Numbered from the stretch's first letter, positions 19,753 to 30,412 are shown. The stretch is 64,000 nt of DNA from Hydractinia symbiolongicarpus (GCF_029227915.1 NC_079888.1:7795001-7859000); one strand, 5' to 3'. Program-made: numbers and translations. Notes: generated by a model from the letters alone, not told the origin.

Positions 19753-19834
19753 GACGAGGTGGCCGAGTGGTTAAGGCGATGGACTGTTAATCCATTGGGC
19801 TCTGCCTGCGTGGGTTAGAATCCCATCTTCGTCG
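19753..19834 (+). tRNA. Ser-type tRNA with GUU (Asn) anticodon
   Basis: Loop CTGTTAA gives GUU on an intact Ser body with variable arm and G73. A56 breaks box B (GGTTAGAATCC). SerRS does not need the anticodon, so if expressed it would put Ser at Asn codons. Confidence 0.9.
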
Positions 19835-19841
19835 CACATTC

Positions 19842-19913
19842 GGTTGTATGGTGTAATGGTTAGCACTCTGGACTTTGAATCCAGCGATCCGAGTTTAAAT
19901 CTCAGTAGAACCT
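19842..19913 (+). tRNA. tRNA-Gln(UUG), U56
   Basis: U56 in box B, A64 mismatch, G5. Confidence 0.8.
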
Positions 19914-20119
19914 GACCTTCTTTTTGAATTCTGATTTAATCTTTTGTTTGAAAAATACGTGAAGGAAAGGCTGATTTATTCAAAATTGACTAAGCCATAT
20001 TTGAATGCGTTCAAGTCATTTCTTCAAAATTTGCCAGGTTTATGGCAGAACTCATGCTTAGAGGGGAATTGGTGATTTCCACGGCGCGTTCATAATGCAA
20101 TTAAAAGTGCAGCAGAAAA

Positions 20120-20192
20120 CGCCCATTGTGGGGTTCGAATCGATGACCCTGAGATTAAGAGTCTCATGCTCTACTGACTGAGCTAGCCGCGC
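20120..20192 (-). pseudogene. tRNA-Lys(CUU), Kd, probable pseudogene
   Basis: Kd type example: unpaired ATCGA T-stem, Kb acceptor mismatches, plus G3. Confidence 0.82.
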
Positions 20193-20375
20193 TGATTCGT
20201 TATTAGGTTCCGTTATTAAAGCTGTCTTGGACTTACGCAACAATTGACCACACCTTAAATTACTTAAAATTGGGGCACTCGCGTAATCCCACTGTTTGGG
20301 CTGGTAAAAGGTTACGTGAGTCGAAACAGGTTCAGCAATGTTAGCTTTCCATAACGTAGACGTGGTACAGAAACA

Positions 20376-20457
20376 GACGAGGAGGCCGAGTGGTTAAGGC
20401 GTTGGACTGCTAATCCATTGGGCTCTGCCCGCGTGGGTTCGAATCCCATCTTCGTCG
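20376..20457 (+). tRNA. tRNA-Ser(GCU), A8, U27
   Basis: Conserved U8 is A (A box); U27-U43 mismatch. Confidence 0.86.
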
Positions 20458-20464
20458 CACATTC

Positions 20465-20536
20465 GGTTCTGTGGTGTAATGGTTAGCACTCTTGACTTTG
20501 AATCCAGCGATCCGAGTTCAAATCTCGGTAGAACCT
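20465..20536 (+). tRNA. tRNA-Gln(UUG), G7, stem U
   Basis: CTTGA/TCCAG mismatch in the anticodon stem; G7-U66 wobble. Confidence 0.88.
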
Positions 20537-20741
20537 GACCTTCTTTTTGAATTCTTATTTAATCTTTTGTTTAAAAAATACGTGAGGAAAGGCTGATTTA
20601 TTTAAAATTGACTAAGCCATATTCGAATGCTTTCCAGTCATTTCTTCAACATTTGCCAGGTTTTTGGCAGGACTCATGCTTAGAGGGGAATTGGTGATTT
20701 CCACGGCGCGTTCATAATGCAATTAAAAGTGCAGCAGAAAA

Positions 20742-20814
20742 CGCCCATTGTGGGGCTCGAATCCACGACCCTGAGATTAAGAGTCTCATGCTCTACCGAC
20801 TGAGCTAGCCGGGC
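20742..20814 (-). tRNA. tRNA-Lys(CUU), Kb
   Basis: Kb form. Confidence 0.8.
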
Positions 20815-20997
20815 TGATTCGTTATTAGGTTCCGTTATTAAAGCTGTCTTGGACTTACGCAACAATTGACCACACCTTAATTTACTTAAAATTGGGGCAC
20901 TCGCGTAATCCCACTGTTTGGGCTGGTAAAAGGTTACGTGAGTCGAAACAGGTTCAGCAATGTTAGCTTTCCATAACGTAGACGTGGTACAGAAACA

Positions 20998-21079
20998 GAC
21001 GAGGTGGCCGAGTGGTTAAGGCGATGGACTGCTAATCCTTCGGGCTCTGCCCGCGTGGGTTCTAATCACATCTTCGTCG
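20998..21079 (+). tRNA. tRNA-Ser(GCU), broken box B
   Basis: T loop TTCTAAT with CACAT 3' strand; box B lost. Confidence 0.8.
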
Positions 21080-21086
21080 CACATGC

Positions 21087-21158
21087 GGTTCTATGGTGTA
21101 ATGGTTAGCACTCTGGACTTTGAATCCAGCAATCCGAGTTCAAATCTCGGTAGAACCT
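21087..21158 (+). tRNA. tRNA-Gln(UUG), Qa
   Basis: Variable region CAAT; spacer CACATGC. Confidence 0.95.
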
Positions 21159-21364
21159 GACCTTCTTTTTGAATTCTGATTTAATCTTTTGTTTACAAAA
21201 TACGTGAGGGAAAGGCTGCTTTATTTAAAATTGACTAAGCCATATTTGAATGCTTTCAAGTCATTTCTTCAAAATTTGCTAGGTTTATGGCGGCACTCAT
21301 GCTTAGAGGAGAATTGGTGATTTCCACGGTGCGTTCGTAATGCAATTAAAAGTTTATCAGAAAA

Positions 21365-21437
21365 CGCCCAACGTGGGGCTCGAACCCACGACCCTGAGAT
21401 TAAGAGTCTCATGCTCTACCGACTGAGCTAGCCGGGC
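21365..21437 (-). tRNA. tRNA-Lys(CUU), Ka
   Basis: Intact. Confidence 0.96.
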
Positions 21438-21620
21438 TGATTCGTTATTAGGTTCCGCCATTAAAGCCGTCTTGGACTTACACAACAATTGACCACACCT
21501 AAGATTACTTAAAATTGGGCCACTCGCGTAATCCTACTGTTTGGGCTGGTAAATAGTTACGTGAGTCGAAACAGGTTCAGCAATGTTAGCTTTCCATAAC
21601 ATAGACGTGGTACAGAAACA

Positions 21621-21702
21621 GACGAGGTGGCCGAGTGGTTAAGGCGATGGACTGCTAATCCATTGGGCTCTGCCCGCGTGGGTTCGAATCCCATCTTCGT
21701 CG
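21621..21702 (+). tRNA. tRNA-Ser(GCU), Sa
   Basis: Intact. Confidence 0.96.
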
Positions 21703-21709
21703 CACATTC

Positions 21710-21781
21710 GGTTCTATGGTGTAATGGTTAGCACTCTGGACTTTGAATCCAGCGATCCGAGTTCAAATCTCGGTGGAACCT
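21710..21781 (+). tRNA. tRNA-Gln(UUG), Qa
   Basis: G67. Confidence 0.95.
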
Positions 21782-21986
21782 GACCTTCTTTTTGAATTCT
21801 TATTTAATCTTTTGTTTAAAAAATACGTGAGGAAAGGCTGATTTATTTAAAATTGACTAAGCCATATTTGAATGTTTTCAAGTCATTTCTTCAACATTTG
21901 CCAGGTTTTTGGCAGGACTCATGTTTAGAGGGGAATTGGTGATTTCCACGGCGCGTTCATAATGCAATTAAAAGTGCAGCAGAAAT

Positions 21987-22059
21987 CGCCCAACGTGGGG
22001 CTCGAACCCACGACCTTGAGATTAAGAGTCTCATGCTCTACCGACTGAGCTAGCCGGGC
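21987..22059 (-). tRNA. tRNA-Lys(CUU), Ka
   Basis: A44. Confidence 0.95.
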
Positions 22060-22242
22060 TAATTCGTTATTAGGTTCCGCCATTAAAGCCGTCTTGGACT
22101 TACACAACAATTGACCACACCTAAGATTACTTAAAATTGGGTCACTCGCGTAATCCTACTATTTGGGCTGGTAAACAGTTACGTGAGTCAAAACAGGTTC
22201 AGCAATGTTAGCTTTCCATAAAGTAGACGTGGAACAAAAACA

Positions 22243-22323
22243 GACGAGGTGGCCGAGTGGTTAAGGCGATGGACAGCTAATCCATTGGGCTCTGCCCGCG
22301 TGGGTTCGAATCCCACTTCGTCG
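22243..22323 (+). tRNA. tRNA-Ser(GCU), A33 Sc
   Basis: A33, 81 nt. Confidence 0.82.
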
Positions 22324-22330
22324 CACATTC

Positions 22331-22402
22331 GGTTCTATAGTGTAATGGTTAGCACTCTGGACTTTGAATCCAGCGATCCGAGTTCAAATCTCGGTAGAAC
22401 CT
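22331..22402 (+). tRNA. tRNA-Gln(UUG), A9
   Basis: A9 form. Confidence 0.9.
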
Positions 22403-22607
22403 GACCTTCTTTGTGAATTCTTATTTAATCTTTTGTTTAAAAAATACGTGAGGAAAGGCTGATTTATTTAAAATTGACTAAGCCATATTTGAATGCTTTT
22501 AAGTCATTTCTTCAAAATTTGCCAGGTTTATGGCAGAACTCATGCTTAGAGGGGAATTGGTGATTTCCACGGCGCGTTCATAATGCAATTAAAAGTGCAG
22601 CAGAAAT

Positions 22608-22680
22608 CGCCCAACGTGGGGCTCGAACCCACGACCTTGAGATTAAGAGTCTCATGCTCTACCGACTGAGCTAGCCGGGT
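22608..22680 (-). tRNA. tRNA-Lys(CUU), Ka with A1
   Basis: A1-C72. Confidence 0.9.
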
Positions 22681-22863
22681 TGATTCGTTATTAGGTTCCG
22701 CCATTAAAGCCGTCTTGGACTTACACAACAATTGGCCACACCTAAAATTACTTAAAATTTGGCCACTCGCGTAATCCTACTGTTTGGGCTGGTAAATAGT
22801 TACGTGAGTCAAAACAGGTTCAGCAATGTTAGCTTTCCATAAAGTAGACGTGGAACAAAAACA

Positions 22864-22944
22864 GACGAGGTGGCCGAGTGGTTAAGGCGATGGACAGCTA
22901 ATCCATTGGACTCTGCCCGCGTGGGTTCGAATCCCACTTCGTCG
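22864..22944 (+). tRNA. tRNA-Ser(GCU), A33 Sc
   Basis: A33, 81 nt, GGAC variable arm. Confidence 0.8.
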
Positions 22945-22951
22945 CACATTC

Positions 22952-23023
22952 GGTTCTATAGTGTAATGGTTAGCACTCTGGACTTTGAATCCAGCGATCC
23001 GAGTTCAAATCTCGATAGAACCT
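22952..23023 (+). tRNA. tRNA-Gln(UUG), A9
   Basis: A9 and A65. Confidence 0.87.
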
Positions 23024-23228
23024 GACCTTCTTTGTGAATTCTTATTTAATCTTTTGTTTAAAAAATACGTGAGGAAAGGCTGATTTATTTAAAATTGACT
23101 AAGCCATATTTGAATGCTTTTAAGTCATTTCTTCAAAATTTGCCAGGTTTATGGCAGAACTCATGCTTAGAGGGGAATTGGTGATTTCCACGGCGCGTTC
23201 ATAATGCAATTAAAAGTGCAGCAGAAAT

Positions 23229-23301
23229 CGCCCAACGTGGGGCTCGAACCCACGACCTTGAGATTAAGAGTCTCATGCTCTACCGACTGAGCTAGCCGGG
23301 C
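23229..23301 (-). tRNA. tRNA-Lys(CUU), Ka
   Basis: A44. Confidence 0.95.
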
Positions 23302-23484
23302 TGATTCGTTAATAGGTTCCGCCATTAAAGCCGTCTTGGACTTACACAACAATTGACCACACCTAAGATTACTTAAAATTGGGTCACTCGCATAATCCTA
23401 CTATTTGGGCTGGTAAACAGTTACGTGAGTCAAAACAGGTTCAGCAATGTTAGCTTTCCATAAAGTAGACGTGGTACAAAAACA

Positions 23485-23565
23485 GACGAGGTGGCCGAGT
23501 GGTTAAGGCGATGGACTGCTAATCCATTGGGCTCTGCCCGCTTGGGTTCGAATCCCACTTCGTCG
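23485..23565 (+). tRNA. tRNA-Ser(GCU), Sc
   Basis: Sc, U49. Confidence 0.86.
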
Positions 23566-23572
23566 CACATTC

Positions 23573-23644
23573 GGTTCTATGATGTAATGGTTAGCACTCT
23601 GGACTTTGAACCCAGCGATCCGAGTACAAATCTCGGTAGAACCT
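23573..23644 (+). tRNA. tRNA-Gln(UUG), A55
   Basis: A55 form. Confidence 0.78.
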
Positions 23645-23849
23645 GATTTTCCTTTTGAACTCTGATTTAATCATTTGTTTAAGAAATGCGTGAGGAAGGG
23701 ATAATTTATCTAAAATTGGCTAAGCCATATTTGAATGCTTTCAAGTCATTTCTTCAACATTTGCCAGGTTTTTGGCAGGACTCATGCTTAGAGGGGAATT
23801 GGTGATTTCCACGGCGCATTCATAATGCAAATAAAAGTGCAGCAGAAAA

Positions 23850-23922
23850 CGCCCATTGTGGGGCTCGAATCCACGACCCTGAGATTAAGAGTCTCATGCT
23901 CTACCGACTGAGCTAGCCGGGC
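23850..23922 (-). tRNA. tRNA-Lys(CUU), Kb
   Basis: Kb form. Confidence 0.8.
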
Positions 23923-24105
23923 TGATTCGTTATTAGGTTCCGTTATTAAAGCTGTCTTGGACTTACGCAACAATTGATCACACCTTAAATTACTTAAAAT
24001 TGGGGCACTCGCGTAATCCCACTGTTTGGGCTGGTAAAAGGTTACGTGAGTCGAAACAGGTTCAGCAATGTTAGCTTTCCATAACGTAGACGTGGTACAG
24101 AAACA

Positions 24106-24186
24106 GACGAGGTGGCCGAGTGGTTAAGGCGATGGACAGCTAATCCATTGGGCTCTGCCCGCGTGGGTTCGAATCCCACTTCGTCG
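24106..24186 (+). tRNA. tRNA-Ser(GCU), A33 Sc
   Basis: A33, 81 nt, but upstream flank of the non-A33 type: a recombinant unit. Confidence 0.82.
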
Positions 24187-24193
24187 CACATTC

Positions 24194-24265
24194 GGTTCTA
24201 TAGTGTAATGGTTAGCACTCTGGACTTTGAATCCAGCAATCCGAGTTCAAATCTCGGTAGAACCT
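24194..24265 (+). tRNA. tRNA-Gln(UUG), A9
   Basis: A9; variable region CAAT. Confidence 0.9.
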
Positions 24266-24470
24266 GTTCTTCTTTGTGAATTCTTATTTAATCTTTTGTT
24301 TAAAAAATACGTGAGGAAAGGCTGATTTATTTAAAATTGACTAAGCTATATTTGAATGCTTTTAAGTCATTTCTTCAAAATTTGCCAGGTTTATGGCAGA
24401 ACTCATGCTTAGAGGGGAATTGGTGATTTCCACGGCGCGTTCATAATGCAATTAAAAGTGCAGCAGAAAT

Positions 24471-24543
24471 CGCCCAACGTGGGGCTCGAACCCACGACCT
24501 TGAGATTAAGAGTCTCATGCTCTACCGACTGAGCTAGCCGGGC
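24471..24543 (-). tRNA. tRNA-Lys(CUU), Ka
   Basis: A44. Confidence 0.95.
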
Positions 24544-24726
24544 TGATTCGTTAATAGGTTCCGCCATTAAAGCCGTCTTGGACTTACACAACAATTGACC
24601 ACACCTAAGATTACTTAAAATTGGGTCACTCGCATAATCCTACTATTTGGGCTGGTAAACAGTTACGTGAGTCAAAACAGGTTCAGCAATGTTAGCTTTC
24701 CATAAAGTAGACGTGGTACAAAAACA

Positions 24727-24807
24727 GACGAGGTGGCCGAGTGGTTAAGGCGATGGACTGCTAATCCATTGGCCTCTGCCCGCTTGGGTTCGAATCCCAC
24801 TTCGTCG
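24727..24807 (+). tRNA. tRNA-Ser(GCU), Sc
   Basis: Sc, U49; GGCC variable arm. Confidence 0.85.
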
Positions 24808-24814
24808 CACATTC

Positions 24815-24886
24815 GGTTCTATGATGTAATGGTTAGCACTCTGGACTTTGAACCCAGCGATCCGAGTACAAATCTCGGTAGAACCT
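24815..24886 (+). tRNA. tRNA-Gln(UUG), A55
   Basis: A55 form. Confidence 0.78.
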
Positions 24887-25091
24887 GATTTTCCTTTTGA
24901 ACTCTGATTTAATCATTTGTTTAAGAAATGCGTGAGGAAGGGATAATTTATCTAAAATTGGCTAAGCCATATTTGAATGCTTTCAAGTCATTTCTTCAAC
25001 ATTTGCCAGGTTTTTGGCAGGACTCATGCTTAGAGGGGAATTGGTGATTTCAACGGCGCATTCATAATGCAATTAAAAGTGCAGCAGAAAA

Positions 25092-25164
25092 CGCCCATTG
25101 TGGGGCTCGAATCCACGACCCTGAGATTAAGAGTCTCATGCTCTACCGACTGAGCTAGCCGGGC
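25092..25164 (-). tRNA. tRNA-Lys(CUU), Kb
   Basis: Kb form. Confidence 0.8.
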
Positions 25165-25347
25165 TGATTCGTTATTAGGTTCCGTTATTAAAGCTGTCTT
25201 GGACTTACGCAACAATTGATCACACCTTAAATTACTTAAAATTGGGGCACTCGCGTAATCCCACTGTTTGGGCTGGTAAAAGGTTACGTGAGTCGAAACA
25301 GGTTCAGCAATGTTAGCTTTCCATAACGTAGACGTGGTACAGAAACA

Positions 25348-25429
25348 GACGAGGTGGCCGAGTGGTTAAGGCGATGGACTGCTAATCCATTGGGCTCTGC
25401 CCGCGTGGGTTCGAATCCCATCTTCGTCG
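25348..25429 (+). tRNA. tRNA-Ser(GCU), Sa
   Basis: Intact. Confidence 0.96.
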
Positions 25430-25436
25430 CACATTC

Positions 25437-25508
25437 GGTTCAATGGTGTAATGGTTAGCACTCTGGACTTTGAATCCAGCGATCCGAGTTCAAATCTCGG
25501 TGGAACCT
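25437..25508 (+). tRNA. tRNA-Gln(UUG), A6
   Basis: A6-G67 mismatch. Confidence 0.91.
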
Positions 25509-25713
25509 GACCTTCTTTTTGAATTCTTATTTAATCTTTTGTTTAAAAAATACGTGAGGAAAGGCTGATTTATTTAAAATTGACTAAGCCATATTTGAAT
25601 GCTTTCAAGTCATTTCTTCAACATTTGCCAGGTTTTTGGCAGGACTCATGTTTAGAAGGGAATTGGTGATTTCTAAGGCGCGTTCATAATGCAATTAAAA
25701 GTGCAGCAGAAAA

Positions 25714-25786
25714 CGCCCAACGTGGGGTTTGAATCGATGACCCTGAGATTAAGAGTCTCATGCTCTACCGACTGAGCTAGCCGGGC
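25714..25786 (-). pseudogene. tRNA-Lys(CUU), Kc, probable pseudogene
   Basis: Kc form. Confidence 0.82.
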
Positions 25787-25969
25787 TGATTCGTTATTAG
25801 GTTCCGCCATTAAAGCCGTCTTGGACTTACACAACAATTGGCCACACCTAAAATTACTTAAAATTGGACCACTCGCGTAATCCTACTGTTTGGGCTGGTA
25901 AATAGTTACGTGAGTCAAAACAGGTTCAGCAATGTTAGCTTTCCATAAAGTAGACGTGGAACAAAAACA

Positions 25970-26050
25970 GACGAGGTGGCCGAGTGGTTAAGGCGATGGA
26001 CAGCTAATCCATTGGGCTCTGCCCGCGTGGGTTCGAATCCCACTTCGTCG
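25970..26050 (+). tRNA. tRNA-Ser(GCU), A33 Sc
   Basis: A33, 81 nt. Confidence 0.82.
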
Positions 26051-26057
26051 CACATTC

Positions 26058-26129
26058 GGTTCTATAGTGTAATGGTTAGCACTCTGGACTTTGAATCCAG
26101 CGATCCGAGTTCAAATCTCGGTTGAACCT
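26058..26129 (+). tRNA. tRNA-Gln(UUG), A9
   Basis: A9; U67 opposes U6. Confidence 0.87.
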
Positions 26130-26334
26130 GACCTTCTTTGTGAATTCTTATTTAATCTTTTGTTTAAAAAATACGTGAGGAAAGGCTGATTTATTTAAAA
26201 TTGACTAAGCCATATTTGAATGCTTTTAAGTCATTTCTTCAAAATTTGCCAGGTTTATGGCAGAACTCATGCTTAGAGGGGAATTGGTGATTTCCACGGC
26301 GCGTTCATAATGCAATTAAAAGTGCAGCAGAAAT

Positions 26335-26407
26335 CGCCCAACGTGGGGCTCGAACCCACGACCTTGAGATTAAGAGTCTCATGCTCTACCGACTGAGCTA
26401 GCCGGGC
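26335..26407 (-). tRNA. tRNA-Lys(CUU), Ka
   Basis: A44. Confidence 0.95.
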
Positions 26408-26590
26408 TGATTCGTTAATAGGTTCCGCCATTAAAGCCGTCTTGGACTTACACAACAATTGACCACACCTAAGATTACTTAAAATTGGGTCACTCGCATA
26501 ATCCTACTATTTGGGCTGGTAAACAGTTACGTGAGTCAAAACAGGTTCAGCAATGTTAGCTTTCCATAAAGTAGACGTGGTAAAAAAACA

Positions 26591-26671
26591 GACGAGGTGG
26601 CCGAGTGGTTAAGGCGATGGACTGCTAATCCATTGGGCTCTGCCCGCTTGGGTTCGAATCCCACTTCGTCG
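26591..26671 (+). tRNA. tRNA-Ser(GCU), Sc
   Basis: Sc, U49. Confidence 0.86.
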
Positions 26672-26678
26672 CACATTC

Positions 26679-26750
26679 GGTTCTATGATGTAATGGTTAG
26701 CACTCTGGACTTTGAACCCAGCGATCCGAGTACAAATCTCGGTAGAACCT
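26679..26750 (+). tRNA. tRNA-Gln(UUG), A55
   Basis: A55 form. Confidence 0.78.
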
Positions 26751-26955
26751 GATTTTCCTTTTGAACTCTGATTTAATCATTTGTTTAAGAAATGCGTGAG
26801 GAAGGGATAACTTATTTAAAATTGACTAAGCCATATTTGAATGCTTTCAAGTCATTTCTTCAACATTTGCCAGGTTTTTGGCAGGACTCATTTTTAGAGG
26901 GGAATTGGTGATTTCCAAGGCGCGTTCATAATGCAATTAAAAGTGCAGCAGAAAA

Positions 26956-27028
26956 CGCCCAACGTGGGGTTTGAATCGATGACCCTGAGATTAAGAGTCT
27001 CATGCTCTACCGACTGAGCTAGCCGGGC
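26956..27028 (-). pseudogene. tRNA-Lys(CUU), Kc, probable pseudogene
   Basis: Kc form. Confidence 0.82.
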
Positions 27029-27211
27029 TGATTCGTTATTAGGTTCCGCCATTAAAGCCGTCTTGGACTTACACAACAATTGGCCACACCTAAAATTACT
27101 TAAAATTGGGCCACTCGCGTAATCCTACTGTTTGGGCTGGTAAATAGTTACGTGAGTCAAAACAGGTTCAGCAATGTTAGCTTTCCATAAAGTAGACGTG
27201 GTACAGAAACA

Positions 27212-27293
27212 GACGAGGTGGCCGAGTGGTTAAGGCGATGGACTGCTAATCCATTGGGCTCTGCCCGCGTGGGTTCGAATCCCATCTTCGTCG
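27212..27293 (+). tRNA. tRNA-Ser(GCU), Sa
   Basis: Intact. Confidence 0.96.
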
Positions 27294-27300
27294 CACATTC

Positions 27301-27372
27301 GGTTCTATGGTGTAATGGTTAGCACTCTAGACTTTGAATCCAGCGATCCGAGTTCAAATCTCGGTAGAACCT
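27301..27372 (+). tRNA. tRNA-Gln(UUG), anticodon-stem A
   Basis: CTAGA stem as at 19220. Confidence 0.9.
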
Positions 27373-27577
27373 GACCTTCTTTTTGAATTCTTATTTAATC
27401 TTTTGTTTAAAAAATACGTGAGGAAAGGCTGATTTATTTAAAATTGACTAAGCCATATTTGAATGCTTTCAAGTCATTTCTTCAACATTTGCCAGGTTTA
27501 TGGCAGAACTCATGCTTAGAGGAGAATTGGGGATTTCCATGGCGCGTTCGTAATGCAATTAAAAGTTTATCAGAAAA

Positions 27578-27650
27578 CGCCCAACGTGGGGCTCGAACCC
27601 ACGACCCTGAGATTAAGAGTCTCATGCTCTACCGACTGAGCTAGCCGGGC
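27578..27650 (-). tRNA. tRNA-Lys(CUU), Ka
   Basis: Intact; counterpart of 19497. Confidence 0.96.
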
Positions 27651-27833
27651 TGATTCGTTATTAGGTTCCGCCATTAAAATCGTCTCGGACTAACACAACA
27701 ATTGACCACACCTAAGATTACTTAAAATTGGGCCACTCGCGTAATCCTACTGTTTGGGCTGGTAAACAATTACGTGAGTCAAAACAGGTTCAGCAATGTT
27801 AGCTTTCCATAAAGTAGACGTGGTACAGAAACA

Positions 27834-27915
27834 GACGAGGTGGCCGAGTGGTTAAGGCGATGGACTGTTAATCCATTGGGCTCTGCCTGCGTGGGTTAGA
27901 ATTCCATCTTCGTCG
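27834..27915 (+). tRNA. Ser-type tRNA with GUU (Asn) anticodon
   Basis: Second GUU copy; A56 and an extra T in the T-stem 3' strand (ATTCC). Confidence 0.88.
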
Positions 27916-27922
27916 CACATTC

Positions 27923-27994
27923 GGTTGTATGGTGTAATGGTTAGCACTCTGGACTTTGAATCCAGCGATCCGAGTTTAAATCTCAGTAGAACCT
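27923..27994 (+). tRNA. tRNA-Gln(UUG), U56
   Basis: U56, A64, G5. Confidence 0.8.
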
Positions 27995-28200
27995 GACCTT
28001 CTTTTTGAATTCTGATTTAATCTTTTGTTTGAAAAATACGTGAAGGAAAGGCTGATTTATTCAAAATTGACTAAGCCATATTTGAATGCGTTCAAGTCAT
28101 TTCTTTAAAATTTGCCAGGTTTATGGCAGAACTCATGCTTAGAGGGGAATTGGTGATTTCCACGGCGCGTTCATAATGCAATTAAAAGTGCAGCAGAAAA

Positions 28201-28273
28201 CGCCCATTGTGGGGTTCGAATCGATGACCCTGAGATTAAGAGTCTCATGCTCTACCGACTGAGCTAGCCGCGC
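28201..28273 (-). pseudogene. tRNA-Lys(CUU), Kd, probable pseudogene
   Basis: Kd with G3. Confidence 0.82.
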
Positions 28274-28456
28274 TGATTCGTTATTAGGTTCCGTTATTAA
28301 AGCTGTCTTGGACTTACGCAACAATTGACCACACCTTAAATTACTTAAAATTGGGGCACTCGCGTAATCCCACTGTTTGGGCTGGTAAAAGGTTACGTGA
28401 GTCGAAACAGGTTCAGCAATGTTAGCTTTCCATAACGTAGACGTGGTACAGAAACA

Positions 28457-28538
28457 GACGAGGAGGCCGAGTGGTTAAGGCGTTGGACTGCTAATCCATT
28501 GGGCTCTGCCCGCGTGGGTTCGAATCCCATCTTCGTCG
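28457..28538 (+). tRNA. tRNA-Ser(GCU), A8, U27
   Basis: As at 20376. Confidence 0.86.
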
Positions 28539-28545
28539 CATATTC

Positions 28546-28617
28546 GGTTCTGTGGTGTAATGGTTAGCACTCTTGACTTTGAATCCAGCGATCCGAGTTC
28601 AAATCTCGGTAGAACCT
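28546..28617 (+). tRNA. tRNA-Gln(UUG), G7, stem U
   Basis: As at 20465; spacer CATATTC. Confidence 0.88.
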
Positions 28618-28822
28618 GACCTTCTTTTTGAATTCTTATTTAATCTTTTGTTTAAAAAATACGTGAGGAAAGGCTGATTTATTTAAAATTGACTAAGCCA
28701 TATTCGAATGCTTTCCAGTCATTTCTTCAACATTTGCCAGGTTTTTGGCAGGACTCATGCTTAGAGGGGAATTGGTGATTTCCACGGCGCGTTCATAATG
28801 CAATTAAAAGTGCAGCAGAAAA

Positions 28823-28895
28823 CGCCCATTGTGGGGCTCGAATCCACGACCCTGAGATTAAGAGTCTCATGCTCTACCGACTGAGCTAGCCGGGC
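28823..28895 (-). tRNA. tRNA-Lys(CUU), Kb
   Basis: Kb form. Confidence 0.8.
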
Positions 28896-29078
28896 TGATT
28901 CGTTATTAGGTTCCGTTATTAAAGCTGTCTTGGACTTACGCAACAATTGACCACACCTTAATTTACTTAAAATTGGGGCACTCGCGTGATCCCACTGTTT
29001 GGGCTGGTAAAAGGTTACGTGAGTCGAAACAGGTTCAGCAATGTTAGCTTTCCATAACGTAGACGTGGTACAGAAACA

Positions 29079-29160
29079 GACGAGGTGGCCGAGTGGTTAA
29101 GGCGATGGACTGCTAATCCTTCGGGCTCTGCCCGCGTGGGTTCGAATCCCATCTTCGTCG
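29079..29160 (+). tRNA. tRNA-Ser(GCU), Sa-like
   Basis: Anticodon stem 3' side TCCTT with intact box B; a recombinant of the 20998 and 20376 types. Confidence 0.92.
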
Positions 29161-29167
29161 CATATTC

Positions 29168-29239
29168 GGTTCTGTGGTGTAATGGTTAGCACTCTTGACT
29201 TTGAATCCAGCGATCCGAGTTCAAATCTCGGTAGAACCT
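29168..29239 (+). tRNA. tRNA-Gln(UUG), G7, stem U
   Basis: As at 20465. Confidence 0.88.
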
Positions 29240-29444
29240 GACCTTCTTTTTGAATTCTTATTTAATCTTTTGTTTAAAAAATACGTGAGGAAAGGCTGAT
29301 TTATTTAAAATTGACTAAGCCATATTCGAATGCTTTCCAGTCATTTCTTCAACATTTGCCAGGTTTTTGGCAGGACTCATGCTTAGAGGGGAATTGGTGA
29401 TTTCCACGGCGCGTTCATAATGCAATTAAAAGTGCAGCAGAAAA

Positions 29445-29517
29445 CGCCCATTGTGGGGCTCGAATCCACGACCCTGAGATTAAGAGTCTCATGCTCTACC
29501 GACTGAGCTAGCCGGGC
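29445..29517 (-). tRNA. tRNA-Lys(CUU), Kb
   Basis: Kb; extra unit from a local duplication. Confidence 0.8.
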
Positions 29518-29700
29518 TGATTCGTTATTAGGTTCCGTTATTAAAGCTGTCTTGGACTTACGCAACAATTGACCACACCTTAATTTACTTAAAATTGGGG
29601 CACTCGCGTGATCCCACTGTTTGGGCTGGTAAAAGGTTACGTGAGTCGAAACAGGTTCAGCAATGTTAGCTTTCCATAACGTAGACGTGGTACAGAAACA

Positions 29701-29782
29701 GACGAGGTGGCCGAGTGGTTAAGGCGATGGACTGCTAATCCTTCGGGCTCTGCCCGCGTGGGTTCTAATCACATCTTCGTCG
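29701..29782 (+). tRNA. tRNA-Ser(GCU), broken box B
   Basis: TTCTAAT T loop, as at 20998. Confidence 0.8.
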
Positions 29783-29789
29783 CACATGC

Positions 29790-29861
29790 GGTTCTATGGT
29801 GTAATGGTTAGCACTCTGGACTTTGAATCCAGCAATCCGAGTTCAAATCTCGGTAGAACCT
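29790..29861 (+). tRNA. tRNA-Gln(UUG), Qa
   Basis: CAAT variable region. Confidence 0.95.
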
Positions 29862-30067
29862 GACCTTCTTTTTGAATTCTGATTTAATCTTTTGTTTACA
29901 AAATACGTGAGGGAAAGGCTGCTTTATTTAAAATTGACTAAGCCATATTTGAATGCTTTCAAGTCATTTCTTCAAAATTTGCTAGGTTTATGGCGGCACT
30001 CATGCTTAGAGGAGAATTGGTGATTTCCACGGTGCGTTCGTAATGCAATTAAAAGTTTATCAGAAAA

Positions 30068-30140
30068 CGCCCAACGTGGGGCTCGAACCCACGACCCTGA
30101 GATTAAGAGTCTCATGCTCTACCGACTGGGCTAGCCGGGC
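30068..30140 (-). tRNA. tRNA-Lys(CUU), Ka with C12
   Basis: C12-A23 mismatch in the D-stem. Confidence 0.92.
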
Positions 30141-30323
30141 TGATTCGTTATTAGGTTCCGCCATTAAAGCCGTCTTGGACTTACACAACAATTGACCACA
30201 CCTAAGATTACTTAAAATTGGGCCACTCGCGTAATCCTACTGTTTGGGCTAGTAAATAGTTACGTGAGTCGAAACAGGTTCAGCAATGTTAGCTTTCCAT
30301 AACGTAGACGTGGTACAGAAACA

Positions 30324-30405
30324 GACGAGGTGGCCGAGTGGTTAAGGCGATGGACTGCTAATCCATTGGGCTCTGCCCGCGTGGGTTCGAATCCCATCTT
30401 CGTCG
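30324..30405 (+). tRNA. tRNA-Ser(GCU), Sa
   Basis: Intact. Confidence 0.96.
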
Positions 30406-30412
30406 CACATTC

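Larger units (their letters stand above)
18875..21364. repeat. Long higher-order block marker segment, copy 1
   Basis: Ordered units Kc, Ka + Ser(GUU), Kd + A8 Ser, Kb + broken-box-B Ser. The same order returns 8,081 bp and 15,548 bp later. Confidence 0.88.
26956..30067. repeat. Long higher-order block marker segment, copy 2
   Basis: Same order as copy 1, with one Kb unit locally duplicated (28823 and 29445). Confidence 0.88.
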
